From IMG/VR virus record IMGVR_UViG_3300020451_000338, positions 1 to 27,071 of that record: DNA of 27,071 nucleotides. The stretch is one strand, 5' to 3'. Source of the stretch: a virus. The notes beneath the pieces are model-generated. The model saw only the letters and a program-made list of their open reading frames with translations. It had not been told where the DNA came from and did not search any database. Position numbers and translations under genes: made by a program. The number at the start of each line of letters is the position of its first letter. The first letter of the stretch is position 1. Positions 7,059 to 14,715 of the stretch are shown piece by piece.

Positions 7059-8437
7059 TAGCAGTTTTTGTTTAGTGTATCTCTAACGAGTGTTAATGCG
7101 GAATAACATTCCTTTTTGGGTACCAAAGAATAGTACTGCCTCATCTTATAGATGAGGTAGTGACCACTCAATTCCTTGTCATAGCTATCGACATCTGTCT
7201 TAGCATCAGGTCGTGAGTCACGAAGATAGATTTTAACTTTATCACCTGCGTGTAGGAACTGGTTGCAAGGTATCGTCATATTACTCGTAGACATTAGCAT
7301 TGTAGCATACCTAGCGTGATATTGCACGATTGTTTCTTCATCCCAATCTTGAAAGGTAGCAGACTGACTGTTCTCACCGTCTCCTATCTGACCTAACTTT
7401 GCTGGATCTTTTTTGTCGTGGAACTTCTCGTGACTTATCTCAAGCATAAATGTCTTAGCTGGAGTTTCACTCTCCATAAATTCTTCAACTATCTCAGATG
7501 ATTCCCAAGGATCAGTACCAGGACTCCTCGCAATATGACCCCACCCATCCCAGTAGTTTCGGATGTCCCAAAATCTTTTAGAATATTTCTTATCATCTAG
7601 ATTATAAAGAATGATGTTGGCTTTAAAAACTCCATCATCACACATCTTCTTACAGTTACCTCTCTTAGTAACCTCAAAATTACTGATGACTAATTGTGCT
7701 GGAATATCTACTGTTGATGCGTTATTACTTTCATAATATTCATACTCTGCGTCAGCACCACCGTGAGTTCCTCCAACAGAAAGAAGACTGTCAATAGATT
7801 TAAAGTGCATATTATACGTATCTTTATTACCTACAAGACCTTTCTTAGTACCCCATAAAAAATATCCACACGTGTTGGCAGTCTTACCAGAAGAAGGTAT
7901 AGACTGAGTTAATACTCGGTGAACAATATCAGTAGTTGATTTCTTCCCTTTCATAAACTTGAAATTATTAAATGGTTCGTTACCATCAGTTACTATAGGA
8001 AGTGGATCTGTTTTACCCTTTGCATCTTCAAAAAGTTTGGTTAATACTTCCTTAGCAGTACCCTGAAGAGCCTTCTTATGATTATACGTACTAATCTTAA
8101 CAGACTGAGGTGTTATCAATTGCAATGTGTATATCTTAGCACCATCAGCAGTCTTAGTCTCAATATTTTCAACCTGAAATACGTGTGCCCACTCATCAGC
8201 ATCGGTGTGTGCTGTAGTCATTAAATTAATTTCTATATTATCTCCATCCCTACAGTTCAGTTCAGTTTTCTGATCACTAAACACAATGGTTGCTGTAGGA
8301 TTGAGACTCTCTAAACTCTCATAGTAATTAAAATTTATCAGACCACCAGTAATATCATAGGTCTTCTTATTTTTATGTGTTAATGCAACCTTATTGAGTT
8401 GCCAATCAAGAGCACCTCTATTCTCTGTATCAGCCAT
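7058..8437 (-). CDS. Baseplate hub protein, gp27-like
   Basis: This 459-aa protein starts MADTENRGALDWQLNKVALT, followed by a tail-tube-like beta segment (YDITGGLINFNYYESLESLN) and a DGDNIEINL turn. That pattern, together with the position directly upstream of the gp5 genes, fits the gp27/gpD hub that forms the trimeric torus between tail tube and spike. A C-terminal part (FLHAGDKVKIYLRDSRPD, then SGHYLIYKMRQYYS) resembles the second tube-like barrel of gp27/gpD proteins, where a loading turn precedes a beta-rich SGxYxI strand. T4 gp27 is 391 aa. The gene follows the tape-measure stop by 2 bp. The family assignment is by pattern and neighbourhood, and pairwise identity to T4 gp27 is probably low. 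Confidence 0.6.
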   Translation of the reverse strand: MADTENRGALDWQLNKVALTHKNKKTYDITGGLINFNYYESLESLNPTATIVFSDQKTELNCRDGDNIEINLMTTAHTDADEWAHVFQVENIETKTADGAKIYTLQLITPQSVKISTYNHKKALQGTAKEVLTKLFEDAKGKTDPLPIVTDGNEPFNNFKFMKGKKSTTDIVHRVLTQSIPSSGKTANTCGYFLWGTKKGLVGNKDTYNMHFKSIDSLLSVGGTHGGADAEYEYYESNNASTVDIPAQLVISNFEVTKRGNCKKMCDDGVFKANIILYNLDDKKYSKRFWDIRNYWDGWGHIARSPGTDPWESSEIVEEFMESETPAKTFMLEISHEKFHDKKDPAKLGQIGDGENSQSATFQDWDEETIVQYHARYATMLMSTSNMTIPCNQFLHAGDKVKIYLRDSRPDAKTDVDSYDKELSGHYLIYKMRQYYSLVPKKECYSALTLVRDTLNKNC

Positions 8438-8439
8438 AA

Positions 8440-11211
8440 TTATGCGTGTTTAAAGACCAATCCACCGTCAGTCACAGGGGAAGCAGTATCAAGTACAAAT
8501 CCACGTGCAACAGGAGGTGTCTCAGTTAGACCACCACCTGTACCAGTACCAGTGGTATCACCACCTGTAGTGATAGTACCAGTTCCTGTAGTATTAGCTA
8601 ATTGGTTGGCTAGCAACTGAGTTGAGTCCGTACCAGCAGTGATCTGTCCATTTCTATTTGTAGTAGTGGTGCCAGATACACTTCCAATATTCTGACCAGA
8701 GGAACTAGTACTAGTAGTAATATTACTAGCAGCCTTGACAAATGGATCATTCAATCCATACCCAAAGTCTCTTGGGTCTTTAAGACTTGTACCACCACGT
8801 CCTACGTGTGCTTCAACACTACCAACCTCCCAATGTAAGTGTGGTGCACTAGAAGTACCTGTATTACCCAAATTACCTACAAATTCTCCAGCAGGGAACA
8901 TCTTACCGACTCCCAGTGGAGATTTCGATTGCATATGACCATACAAATGAGTAAGGTTATCATCCTGAGTAGTAAAGGTAACGTAGTTACCATACCCTGC
9001 ATCAAAACCATTACTAGTAATCTTAGCCTTATCAGGTAGGTACATAGGTTGTCCACCTAAGTCACCCTTGAATCCTATGTCTATACCATTATGATTAGGT
9101 CTGTGTTGTGTCTTAAACCCAGACGTAAGTACAGGTGACATTTGGGATGCACTAATGGTACCATCACCACCGTAACCACCACCCATACCATAAGCACCAC
9201 CACCTTGACCAGTTGCTTCTTCACGTTCTTCATTTCCTTTTTGAGTTGGGAACGCAGTGTTAGTATTGTCAACGAAATTACTAATGTTACCTATAACATC
9301 ACCACTCGCCATCTCACCTAGATTATTCTTCATCGCCTTCATCTGTTTGGCTCCAGGTACCCAATCAGGTACCCAATCTATTATTTTACCTACCATACTC
9401 ATCATACCTTTCACTACAGTTACTATAGCCTGAACTACTTTACCTATAATCTGTACTGTCCATTGAATAGTCTTGAATACCATCTGTAATACTGGTACCA
9501 AAGTTTTAATCAATATCTTAGCAATGATACCAATAATTCTACCAATATTTTTTAATGCTGTAATGAATCCACCTGAACCACCTTCTCCTCCAATACCAAA
9601 GGACTCAGCCACACTGTTCAATGCATTACCAATACCTGCTGTCATTTCATTCCAAGTATTCATCACAGGTCTGAAGGTCTCACCCCAATCAAATCCTTTA
9701 AAGACAGAACCAATACCCTCACCTAAGAACTTACCTAGGTTCTCACCTAACCAAGCACCAAGTGCAGCACCAATAGGACCAGCAACTGCGAAACCTAGTA
9801 CAGTACCAGCACCAGCACCTAAACCAGCACCAGCAGACCTACTAATAATCTTATTCTTATCCTTACTTAAACTACCATCTGCGAGACCAGCTTGCACCTG
9901 CTCTTTTGACATATTATTTTCTGCCATCAAGCGTGCCATCTCTTCATCGTTTGCTTCCATTGCACCGAAGCCAGCACTAAGAAGTGATCCAAGTATAGGT
10001 ACCTTACCAAGTCCAGCTCTGGCATTTTTTATCATACCACCAGTCTTTGATAATACTTTACTAGTAGTAGCTGCACCACCACTAAGAGCACCTGGTGCAC
10101 CTTTAATTAAACCACCTAGTCCTTGTAAACCCTTAGCAGAGAAGTTCTTCAAGGCAGGACCAATTCCTTTCAAGAAATTTCCAAAAGAAGATAGACCCTT
10201 AGTAAAAAACTGTGTAATAGTATTGAGATTGATACTCTTAATCGACTTGAGCAAATTGTTCATCGACTTGAGTATACCTTGTATGGCAGTAGAAGCCTTA
10301 CCAGGTAATGATTTTAATAGTTCTGGGATTCCTTGAACTGTTGCTCTTATATTCTGACCCGACCGTTGAGCAGGGTTACTAGCTAATCGCAACTGTTCTG
10401 CTAGGTTGAACTTACCCATCCTAGGTAGTCCAGAAGTACCCTCAAGTAACGACTTGTTAGTTAATTGTGCTGGCGATAATTTACCTGTTAATCCACCCCA
10501 AAAATTACTAGTATTAGTTACTCCCGTACTGACAAAATTCTTTGCGTCATTTAAACCTCGTGTTGCTCTGAATCCAAGTGGTAGTCTAGGACCAGTAAAT
10601 GGTGTGCCTAAACGTTGTCCAAAGTTTGTTACATCATCACCAAAGTTTCTAATTAAACCACCAGCTTTAGTTCTACCTGCATCAAAGCCCCTTCTACCAA
10701 TCTGTCCTTTTCTCCATATATTAGTCTTATTCCAGTCTTGCTTCCACATCTGGTTGAAACCCATCGTGGCTTGACGAGTATCAAACTGATTAAATTTAGG
10801 TGCTGAACTTAATACCTGACTCTGAAGTCTTCTTAGTATCTCAGGACCAAACAATAAACCTAACAGTCCTAAGTTTCTTAAGTTAACTGCTGGTAGGTTA
10901 AACTTACCACTACCACCTGGACTACTACCACCTCTCTGACCTAACTTAAACCCACCTTGCTCTTCAATCTTATTCTCTTGATCCTGCATCTTACGCAGGC
11001 TTATCATCTTCTTCTCTAATATAAGACGTTGACTATCAAGTTTTAATTGTTCACGTTGAGTCCTAACCAAATCACTAAGCAAACTGTTAGTGATCATATG
11101 CTGTTTCAATTGAGCAGCAGCTATCGTCCCGTCTTTCTCGCTACTAAAGATAGCAGCTTTGATACGACTGGAGTCTCCAGATCCACCAAAAGTTTTAGAT
11201 ATGTCAGCCAT
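8440..11211 (-). CDS. Putative tape measure protein with M23 peptidase domain
   Basis: This is a 923-aa protein. Residues about 45-86 form a charged coiled coil (EQLKLDSQRLILEKKMISLR). Residues about 80-450 are rich in Gly, Asn and Lys with amphipathic helices. About 455-505 is a Gly/Ala membrane-like segment (GAGLGAGAGTVLGFAVAGPI) and about 560-620 is another hydrophobic stretch. Both are typical of tail tape measures. Residues about 700-815 are an M23 (LytM-type) zinc metallopeptidase with H707xxxD711 and H791-L-H793, which cleaves peptidoglycan peptide bridges. The C-terminal 100 residues are Gly/Thr-rich. It lies between the gp26 and 59-aa pair and the gp27-like hub, the usual place for a tape measure. 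It overlaps the 59-aa ORF by 8 bp. Confidence 0.75.
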   Translation of the reverse strand: MADISKTFGGSGDSSRIKAAIFSSEKDGTIAAAQLKQHMITNSLLSDLVRTQREQLKLDSQRLILEKKMISLRKMQDQENKIEEQGGFKLGQRGGSSPGGSGKFNLPAVNLRNLGLLGLLFGPEILRRLQSQVLSSAPKFNQFDTRQATMGFNQMWKQDWNKTNIWRKGQIGRRGFDAGRTKAGGLIRNFGDDVTNFGQRLGTPFTGPRLPLGFRATRGLNDAKNFVSTGVTNTSNFWGGLTGKLSPAQLTNKSLLEGTSGLPRMGKFNLAEQLRLASNPAQRSGQNIRATVQGIPELLKSLPGKASTAIQGILKSMNNLLKSIKSINLNTITQFFTKGLSSFGNFLKGIGPALKNFSAKGLQGLGGLIKGAPGALSGGAATTSKVLSKTGGMIKNARAGLGKVPILGSLLSAGFGAMEANDEEMARLMAENNMSKEQVQAGLADGSLSKDKNKIISRSAGAGLGAGAGTVLGFAVAGPIGAALGAWLGENLGKFLGEGIGSVFKGFDWGETFRPVMNTWNEMTAGIGNALNSVAESFGIGGEGGSGGFITALKNIGRIIGIIAKILIKTLVPVLQMVFKTIQWTVQIIGKVVQAIVTVVKGMMSMVGKIIDWVPDWVPGAKQMKAMKNNLGEMASGDVIGNISNFVDNTNTAFPTQKGNEEREEATGQGGGAYGMGGGYGGDGTISASQMSPVLTSGFKTQHRPNHNGIDIGFKGDLGGQPMYLPDKAKITSNGFDAGYGNYVTFTTQDDNLTHLYGHMQSKSPLGVGKMFPAGEFVGNLGNTGTSSAPHLHWEVGSVEAHVGRGGTSLKDPRDFGYGLNDPFVKAASNITTSTSSSGQNIGSVSGTTTTNRNGQITAGTDSTQLLANQLANTTGTGTITTGGDTTGTGTGGGLTETPPVARGFVLDTASPVTDGGLVFKHA

Positions 11212-11383
11212 TAGATTGGTTTTGTTGTCTCAATTTTTCCTCTTCAAGATGTTGTATTAATAGAGTCACATATATCTCTCGTTCCCAAGGAAGTAGATTC
11301 TCTAGTTCTGTTAGAGAATACTTATGATGTTGCATAAGAGAGAAGTTAGTCCTGAAATAGTTTTCAAGACTGTTATACGACAT
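11204..11383 (-). CDS. 59-aa tail-assembly ORF, probable T-part of a gp26-T frameshift product
   Basis: This short helical protein begins MSYNSLENYFRTNFSLMQHH and contains LLPWEREIYVTLLIQHLEEE. That Pro-Trp-Glu helix is reminiscent of the short T domains that follow lambda-type G proteins. The ATG at 11383 overlaps the gp26 stop (TGATG); a GTG one codon upstream is possible. No Shine-Dalgarno lies at a usual distance. The frame is -1 relative to gp26 and stays open back through a T_TTT_TTC slip site, so it may be made mainly as a 297-residue gp26 fusion, by reinitiation, or by both. It sits immediately upstream of the putative tape measure, as GT does. Confidence 0.65.
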   Translation of the reverse strand: MSYNSLENYFRTNFSLMQHHKYSLTELENLLPWEREIYVTLLIQHLEEEKLRQQNQSNG

Positions 11384-11412
11384 CACGAGCCGAAAAAAGA
11401 GGCTAGTCCTTC
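11349..11412 (-). promoter_or_regulatory. Candidate -1 programmed frameshift signal in gp26
   Basis: In the gp26 reading frame the minus strand reads T_TTT_TTC (11398-11392), a canonical -1 heptamer, 6 nt before the TGA (11385-11383). A Shine-Dalgarno-like GAAGGA (11412-11407) lies 8 nt upstream. A 9-bp stem GTCTTGAAA/TTTCAGGAC (11370-11362 with 11357-11349, one G-U) lies 21 nt downstream. Slippage gives FF-RLV-MSYNS. The stem spacing is longer than usual, so its contribution is uncertain. Confidence 0.55.
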
Positions 11413-12096
11413 GATGGTGTACTCATTATCAACGCCAGTGTTAGGGTTCTTCACATTAACAGTGTGAGATAACTTAGGCATATTAGCAAAGAATTTTTGT
11501 AGGTTTTCAAATTGTTTAGATGTTAAACTATCTAGGAACCCAGTAAGTTCTTTCTTAGTTGCGTTAGAAGCTTCGTGTACTGTATCACCTTCAATAATTT
11601 GATCGATACACTGTGCGATCACCTCAAATGCCTCTTCAGGTTTGGGGTTTGTTGAAAAGTTATTCTTGACAAAGGTATCTAGTTGAGGATACTTCATCTT
11701 GACAGTGATAGCGTCAGTAATTTTCACCATATCAGTGATGCCTTCAGGTTTCTTAACCTTAACGTCATCTAAGTCAATGGATACATCAACTACTGTTTCA
11801 TTGTCATCAGTACAAGTAATCTTAAGATCTAGTTGCTCACTCACAGATTTACCACGGATTTGAAGGAATAAAAATTCCAAATCAAACATAGGTATAGTTC
11901 TGACTTTTAATCTACTCTGAATACAATTAGTAAGAAGAGTACATACAGCATCAGTAATCTGTTTCTCATTCTCTGACTCCATAGCCATCAACAGTACCTT
12001 CTCTTCTTTAACTAAGAAGGGACGGAATTTAATTGTCTGGCCAGTTGAAGGAAGTTCAGTGGTATAAATCGGCACCTCAATTTTTGGTAAAGGCAT
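11383..12096 (-). CDS. 26: gp26-like baseplate hub / tail assembly protein
   Basis: This 237-aa protein matches the pattern of the T4 gp26 baseplate family: an N-terminal beta segment (KIEVPIYTTELPSTGQTIKF) then RPFLVKEEKVLLMAMES, a helical middle (ITDAVCTLLTNCIQSRL), and MFDLEFLFLQIRGKSVSE. The C-terminal helical part (residues about 170-225) contains LDSLTSKQFENLQKFFANMP. T4 gp26 is 208 aa and is needed for hub assembly rather than being abundant in virions. Here it has the place and size of a tape-measure chaperone G protein, and its 3' end carries the candidate frameshift signal. A late-type box lies 23 bp upstream of the ATG, across the stop codon of the 242-aa gene. Confidence 0.75.
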   Translation of the reverse strand: MPLPKIEVPIYTTELPSTGQTIKFRPFLVKEEKVLLMAMESENEKQITDAVCTLLTNCIQSRLKVRTIPMFDLEFLFLQIRGKSVSEQLDLKITCTDDNETVVDVSIDLDDVKVKKPEGITDMVKITDAITVKMKYPQLDTFVKNNFSTNPKPEEAFEVIAQCIDQIIEGDTVHEASNATKKELTGFLDSLTSKQFENLQKFFANMPKLSHTVNVKNPNTGVDNEYTIEGLASFFGS

Positions 12097-12118
12097 AGTA
12101 TGTTCAGTTCAGTATCTT

Positions 12119-12126
12119 TATTTAGA
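12119..12126 (-). promoter_or_regulatory. Late-promoter-like box TCTAAATA
   Basis: The minus strand reads TCTAAATA, a 7/8 match to TATAAATA. It overlaps the stop codon of the 242-aa gene. Transcription would begin about 16 nt before the gp26 ATG. Its position in the only gap between the two genes supports a real late start. Confidence 0.45.
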
Positions 12127-12850
12127 CGGGATGTCGGGAAGCATTTTTAGCACAATAAATCACAGTCCTACCACTCCTAGGTTCCTTACCTAAGACAAGA
12201 CCATCATTTATATGATCACGATTAGTATCAAAGTTCCCATTATATATCCCATTCAATACTTTTTGTGTCTCATCATCGAACTCTAAGTTACCACCTATCT
12301 TCTTACGAAATGGTTTGGAATATAATTTAACAGCATTCTTAGATGGATAGAAGGGTAACTTCATACCTAACATACCATCCACAGCTAGTGCTTCTTCTAT
12401 TGTCTTCCAATTAGTACCATTAATATCATTAAGAGTCTCTAGTACCTCAGTAGTTCCAATAAAATACGTTACCATCACAGCACGTGTTACCGTAAGAGCA
12501 ACTACTCTAGGTGCTGCTTGTATATTAATATAATAATCATCATCCTCTATAACATCTATAAAGACTCTATGATTAGGTTTAATAGGAATGTTGAGATGAT
12601 CTGCTACTTTCTTTAAGTTGCTACCGTAATCTGGTTCATCATTTCTCCAGTTAGATGTACGGTCACCAAAATACTGATGAGTTACCTTATCACCAGTGTA
12701 TTTGTGAAGGCAGTTCTTCTCTCTGTTTATAAAATATAGTTTAGATCTATAAGTGTCGGGTTCATATTGCACCACAAATAGATCCAATCCAGGAGCAAGG
12801 TCTTTTTTCTTGACGTTAGCTAGGGATAAACAGTACTCAAGATCGAACAT
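12122..12850 (-). CDS. Hypothetical protein in tail operon, 242 aa
   Basis: The protein begins MFDLEYCLSLANVKKKDLAP and looks mixed alpha/beta and soluble, with no membrane span or catalytic motif. An acidic DDDYYINIQ strand near residue 105 and a basic C-terminus (RTVIYCAKNASRHPV) stand out. I do not recognise the family. It lies between the gp54-like tube protein and gp26, all on the same strand, so a virion or tail-assembly role is likely by context. The ATG directly follows a U-rich sequence in its leader (12848-12889) that resembles the probable terminator at 2246-2278, and no clear ribosome binding site is present. Confidence 0.65.
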   Translation of the reverse strand: MFDLEYCLSLANVKKKDLAPGLDLFVVQYEPDTYRSKLYFINREKNCLHKYTGDKVTHQYFGDRTSNWRNDEPDYGSNLKKVADHLNIPIKPNHRVFIDVIEDDDYYINIQAAPRVVALTVTRAVMVTYFIGTTEVLETLNDINGTNWKTIEEALAVDGMLGMKLPFYPSKNAVKLYSKPFRKKIGGNLEFDDETQKVLNGIYNGNFDTNRDHINDGLVLGKEPRSGRTVIYCAKNASRHPV

Positions 12851-12909
12851 AAAAATTCTAAGGGGTCAAAAATTTTGCCGAGTTTTTTTTCCTGTTTTTT
12901 TAGAACAGG
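12848..12909 (-). other. A/T-rich intergenic element with small hairpin
   Basis: A 6-bp stem CCTGTT/AACAGG (12891-12896 with 12904-12909) overlaps the gp54-like stop codon. On the minus strand it is followed by eight A, not T, so it is not a standard minus-strand terminator. The next 40 bp (12889-12848) match the 2284-2243 element in layout: an A run, ACTC, GGC, a T run, ACCCC, TTAG and a T run. Confidence 0.35.
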
Positions 12910-13670
12910 TTACTGAATGTGTCAGTAAATCCAGAGAATGCATCTTTAACATTGTCCATCGCACCAGCTAAAGAAGTAGGTGGTTTGTTTGAACTCTTAA
13001 TGTTATTGGTGGTACTCAGGAGATTCTTTCTAGCATCTTCATACTGTATCTCAAACCTTTCGTAGTGGAAGTTAACAGTAGCAGTCATTAAGATTGCTGT
13101 TCCAGCATCCAATGGTACTGCATCAATAGAGTATGGATAAGCGTGGGTAAAGAAGTACCTCATACTTCTACCTTGCTCATTATATCTTGGACCAGGTTCA
13201 AACTTATCTACTATGATTGTCCTCATATAATCGTCAGGATATGACATACGAGTGAAACGATTTCTATTACGCTGAGGGTAATGAGTCATCTCATCTGGTA
13301 TTCTCTCCTTCAAATCAAACATATTTTTCTCTTGAAATATTCTATCAAACCAAGAGTTCATCACTTTGAACGCAGTCATATTTGCATCGCAAACAAAACT
13401 GAGACTTAGATCACCATACATTTTCATCGTAGGATATTTGTACGATGATCCTGTGTAGTAACCATTTACTTGAGACGTAGCCGCAGTGACACTAGGTAAC
13501 GATGCGTTGTTACATAGAACCTCCAGTGTACTTCGATCAAAATTAACTGGGAAGTCACTGCTAAAGATTCCTCCTGTTAGATCAGGGAAAACAACACGAA
13601 ACTGGTTGGGTTTTGCAATCCCACCACCCCGTATAAGTTTTTCCTGTACCTTTGAATAAAGATTTGCCAT
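12900..13670 (-). CDS. 54: gp54-like baseplate-to-tail-tube junction protein
   Basis: This 256-aa protein has features of the T4 gp19/gp54 tube fold: an N-terminal PNQFRVVFPD strand, LEVLCNNASLPSVTAATSQV (the typical ...A.LPS loop), YGDLSLSFVCDANMTAFKVM near residues 85-105 (beta strand then helix), and LMTATVNFHYERFEI near 200. These are the strands that form the inner barrel. The C-terminal 40 residues are Ser/Thr/Asn-rich. T4 gp54 is 320 aa and starts tail-tube polymerisation. gp48 lies just across the strand switch, which supports this. Another tube-like baseplate protein remains possible. An ATAAATA late box lies 26 bp upstream. Confidence 0.6.
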   Translation of the reverse strand: MANLYSKVQEKLIRGGGIAKPNQFRVVFPDLTGGIFSSDFPVNFDRSTLEVLCNNASLPSVTAATSQVNGYYTGSSYKYPTMKMYGDLSLSFVCDANMTAFKVMNSWFDRIFQEKNMFDLKERIPDEMTHYPQRNRNRFTRMSYPDDYMRTIIVDKFEPGPRYNEQGRSMRYFFTHAYPYSIDAVPLDAGTAILMTATVNFHYERFEIQYEDARKNLLSTTNNIKSSNKPPTSLAGAMDNVKDAFSGFTDTFSNLF

Positions 13671-13677
13671 CTAAATA
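13671..13677 (+). promoter_or_regulatory. Late-promoter-like box CTAAATA (plus)
   Basis: CTAAATA sits 23 bp upstream of the gp4 ATG at 13701, with AAAGGAA between them as a distant Shine-Dalgarno. It lies in a 30-bp divergent gap that must hold start signals for both strands. Confidence 0.45.
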
Positions 13678-13695
13678 GGCTAAAGGAATACATCT

Positions 13696-13702
13696 TATTT
13701 AT
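13696..13702 (-). promoter_or_regulatory. Late-promoter-like box ATAAATA (minus)
   Basis: The minus strand reads CATAAATAAG. ATAAATA matches seven of eight positions of the T4 late consensus. It overlaps the gp4 start codon on the other strand and would start RNA about 20 nt before the gp54-like ATG at 13670. Confidence 0.5.
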
Positions 13703-14138
13703 GTACAAGCAAGGCGTATATATTCCTAAGAACGTCCACAAATACCGTGGAGATCACAGAAACATATTCTTTCGCTCCTCTTGGGAGCAGAAATTTATGA
13801 AGTATTGTGATACACATCCCTACATTCTGGAGTGGGGAAGTGAGGAGATATGGATACCATACAAGAATCCTTTAACCAATAGAGTTAGTCGGTACTACCC
13901 TGACTTCTATATAAAAGTGAAGGATAAAGAAGGTAGGTTAAAGAAATATATTATCGAGATCAAACCGATCAAACAAACCAAACCCCCAGACAAATCTAAG
14001 TCTAAGAAACGATACCTCTTTGAAGCACACACTTATGCTAAGAACCAAGCAAAGTGGGACGCAGCTAAGAAGTATTGTAAGAAAAGACAAGCAGAATTTT
14101 TAGTCTTCACAGAGAAAGAACTTGGACTCCGTTTTTGA
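13701..14138 (+). CDS. 4: gp4 head completion protein
   Basis: This 145-aa protein closely follows the T4 gp4 (gp50/65) pattern: IPKNVHKYRGD near the N-terminus, NIFFRSSWEQKFMKYCDTHP, then EWGSEEIWIPY, RYYPDFYIKV and YIIEIKP. The residues E29, D68 and E86-x-K88 have the spacing of a TnsA/PD-(D/E)XK nuclease fold. T4 gp4 is about 150 aa and completes the head before tail joining. The gene is first of a plus-strand block (gp4, possible gp2-like, gp48, gp53) that diverges from the gp54-like gene. A basic Lys-rich segment (residues 92-104) may contact DNA. Confidence 0.85.
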   Translation: MYKQGVYIPKNVHKYRGDHRNIFFRSSWEQKFMKYCDTHPYILEWGSEEIWIPYKNPLTNRVSRYYPDFYIKVKDKEGRLKKYIIEIKPIKQTKPPDKSKSKKRYLFEAHTYAKNQAKWDAAKKYCKKRQAEFLVFTEKELGLRF

Positions 14139-14715
14139 AAAACTAGAAGCAGCACAGGATGGTCAAGATAGACCAGAGACTTGGTGGAGGAAGGCAGCTT
14201 CTATAGCATTGCGTTCTAGTTTCAGCGAGTCAACTAAAGAACAGATCATAACTAGAGAGCGATCAAATACTGACGATGGTAATGGTGTCAGGTTTACACC
14301 ACGAGTAGGTACTATGGTACTGTTTGAGTACGATGCCAAGGCAACTAAAAAATACCTACCCTTCTACGACCAGCTACCAGTAGGTATAATATTAAGTAGA
14401 AAGAGAGATCATTTTTATATGGCTAACCTACATTATGTCAGTCCCAAGAAGAGATTAAAGACACTTGATGCTCTATTGAAGGGTAAGATAGATGTACCTA
14501 GGAAAGTTATCCATAAATACAAACGTGAAGATGTAGAAAATGGTCTCTACATAGAAATTGCTGAGACTGACTGGGATTCTGCAATCTATTTGCCCATCGA
14601 AAGATTTGTAAAGTTCAATGGGAATATAGAGACTCCTATCAGTTCCAAATCGGTATGGTTTAAGAATGATCCTGCGACAAAATTTAGGTTCCGTGCCAAA
14701 CGTAAGATTCAATGA
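14122..14715 (+). CDS. Conserved phage protein, possibly gp2-like DNA end protector
   Basis: This 197-aa basic protein contains VGTMVLFEYDAKATKKYLPF followed by YDQLPVGIIL and FYMANLHYVSPKKRLKTLDA. The pattern F.YDxK...LPFYD...hP and NLHYhxP..R...L is shared by a widespread phage protein that I associate, with low certainty, with gp2-type DNA end protectors. In T4, gene 2 also adjoins gene 4. The only available start is a TTG at 14122, which overlaps gp4 by 17 bp and has AGAGAAAG just upstream; no ATG occurs before residue 60 or so. The C-terminus is rich in Lys and Arg. It could instead be a baseplate-associated protein. Confidence 0.6.
   Translation: MDSVFEKLEAAQDGQDRPETWWRKAASIALRSSFSESTKEQIITRERSNTDDGNGVRFTPRVGTMVLFEYDAKATKKYLPFYDQLPVGIILSRKRDHFYMANLHYVSPKKRLKTLDALLKGKIDVPRKVIHKYKREDVENGLYIEIAETDWDSAIYLPIERFVKFNGNIETPISSKSVWFKNDPATKFRFRAKRKIQ

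Noticed and set aside
9473-10336. 287-aa open frame on the plus strand, rich in Pro, Ala and Ser
   Set aside because: It lies wholly inside the tape-measure gene on the opposite strand. Its composition is the mirror of Gly/Lys-rich codons there, and it has no family pattern or ribosome site.
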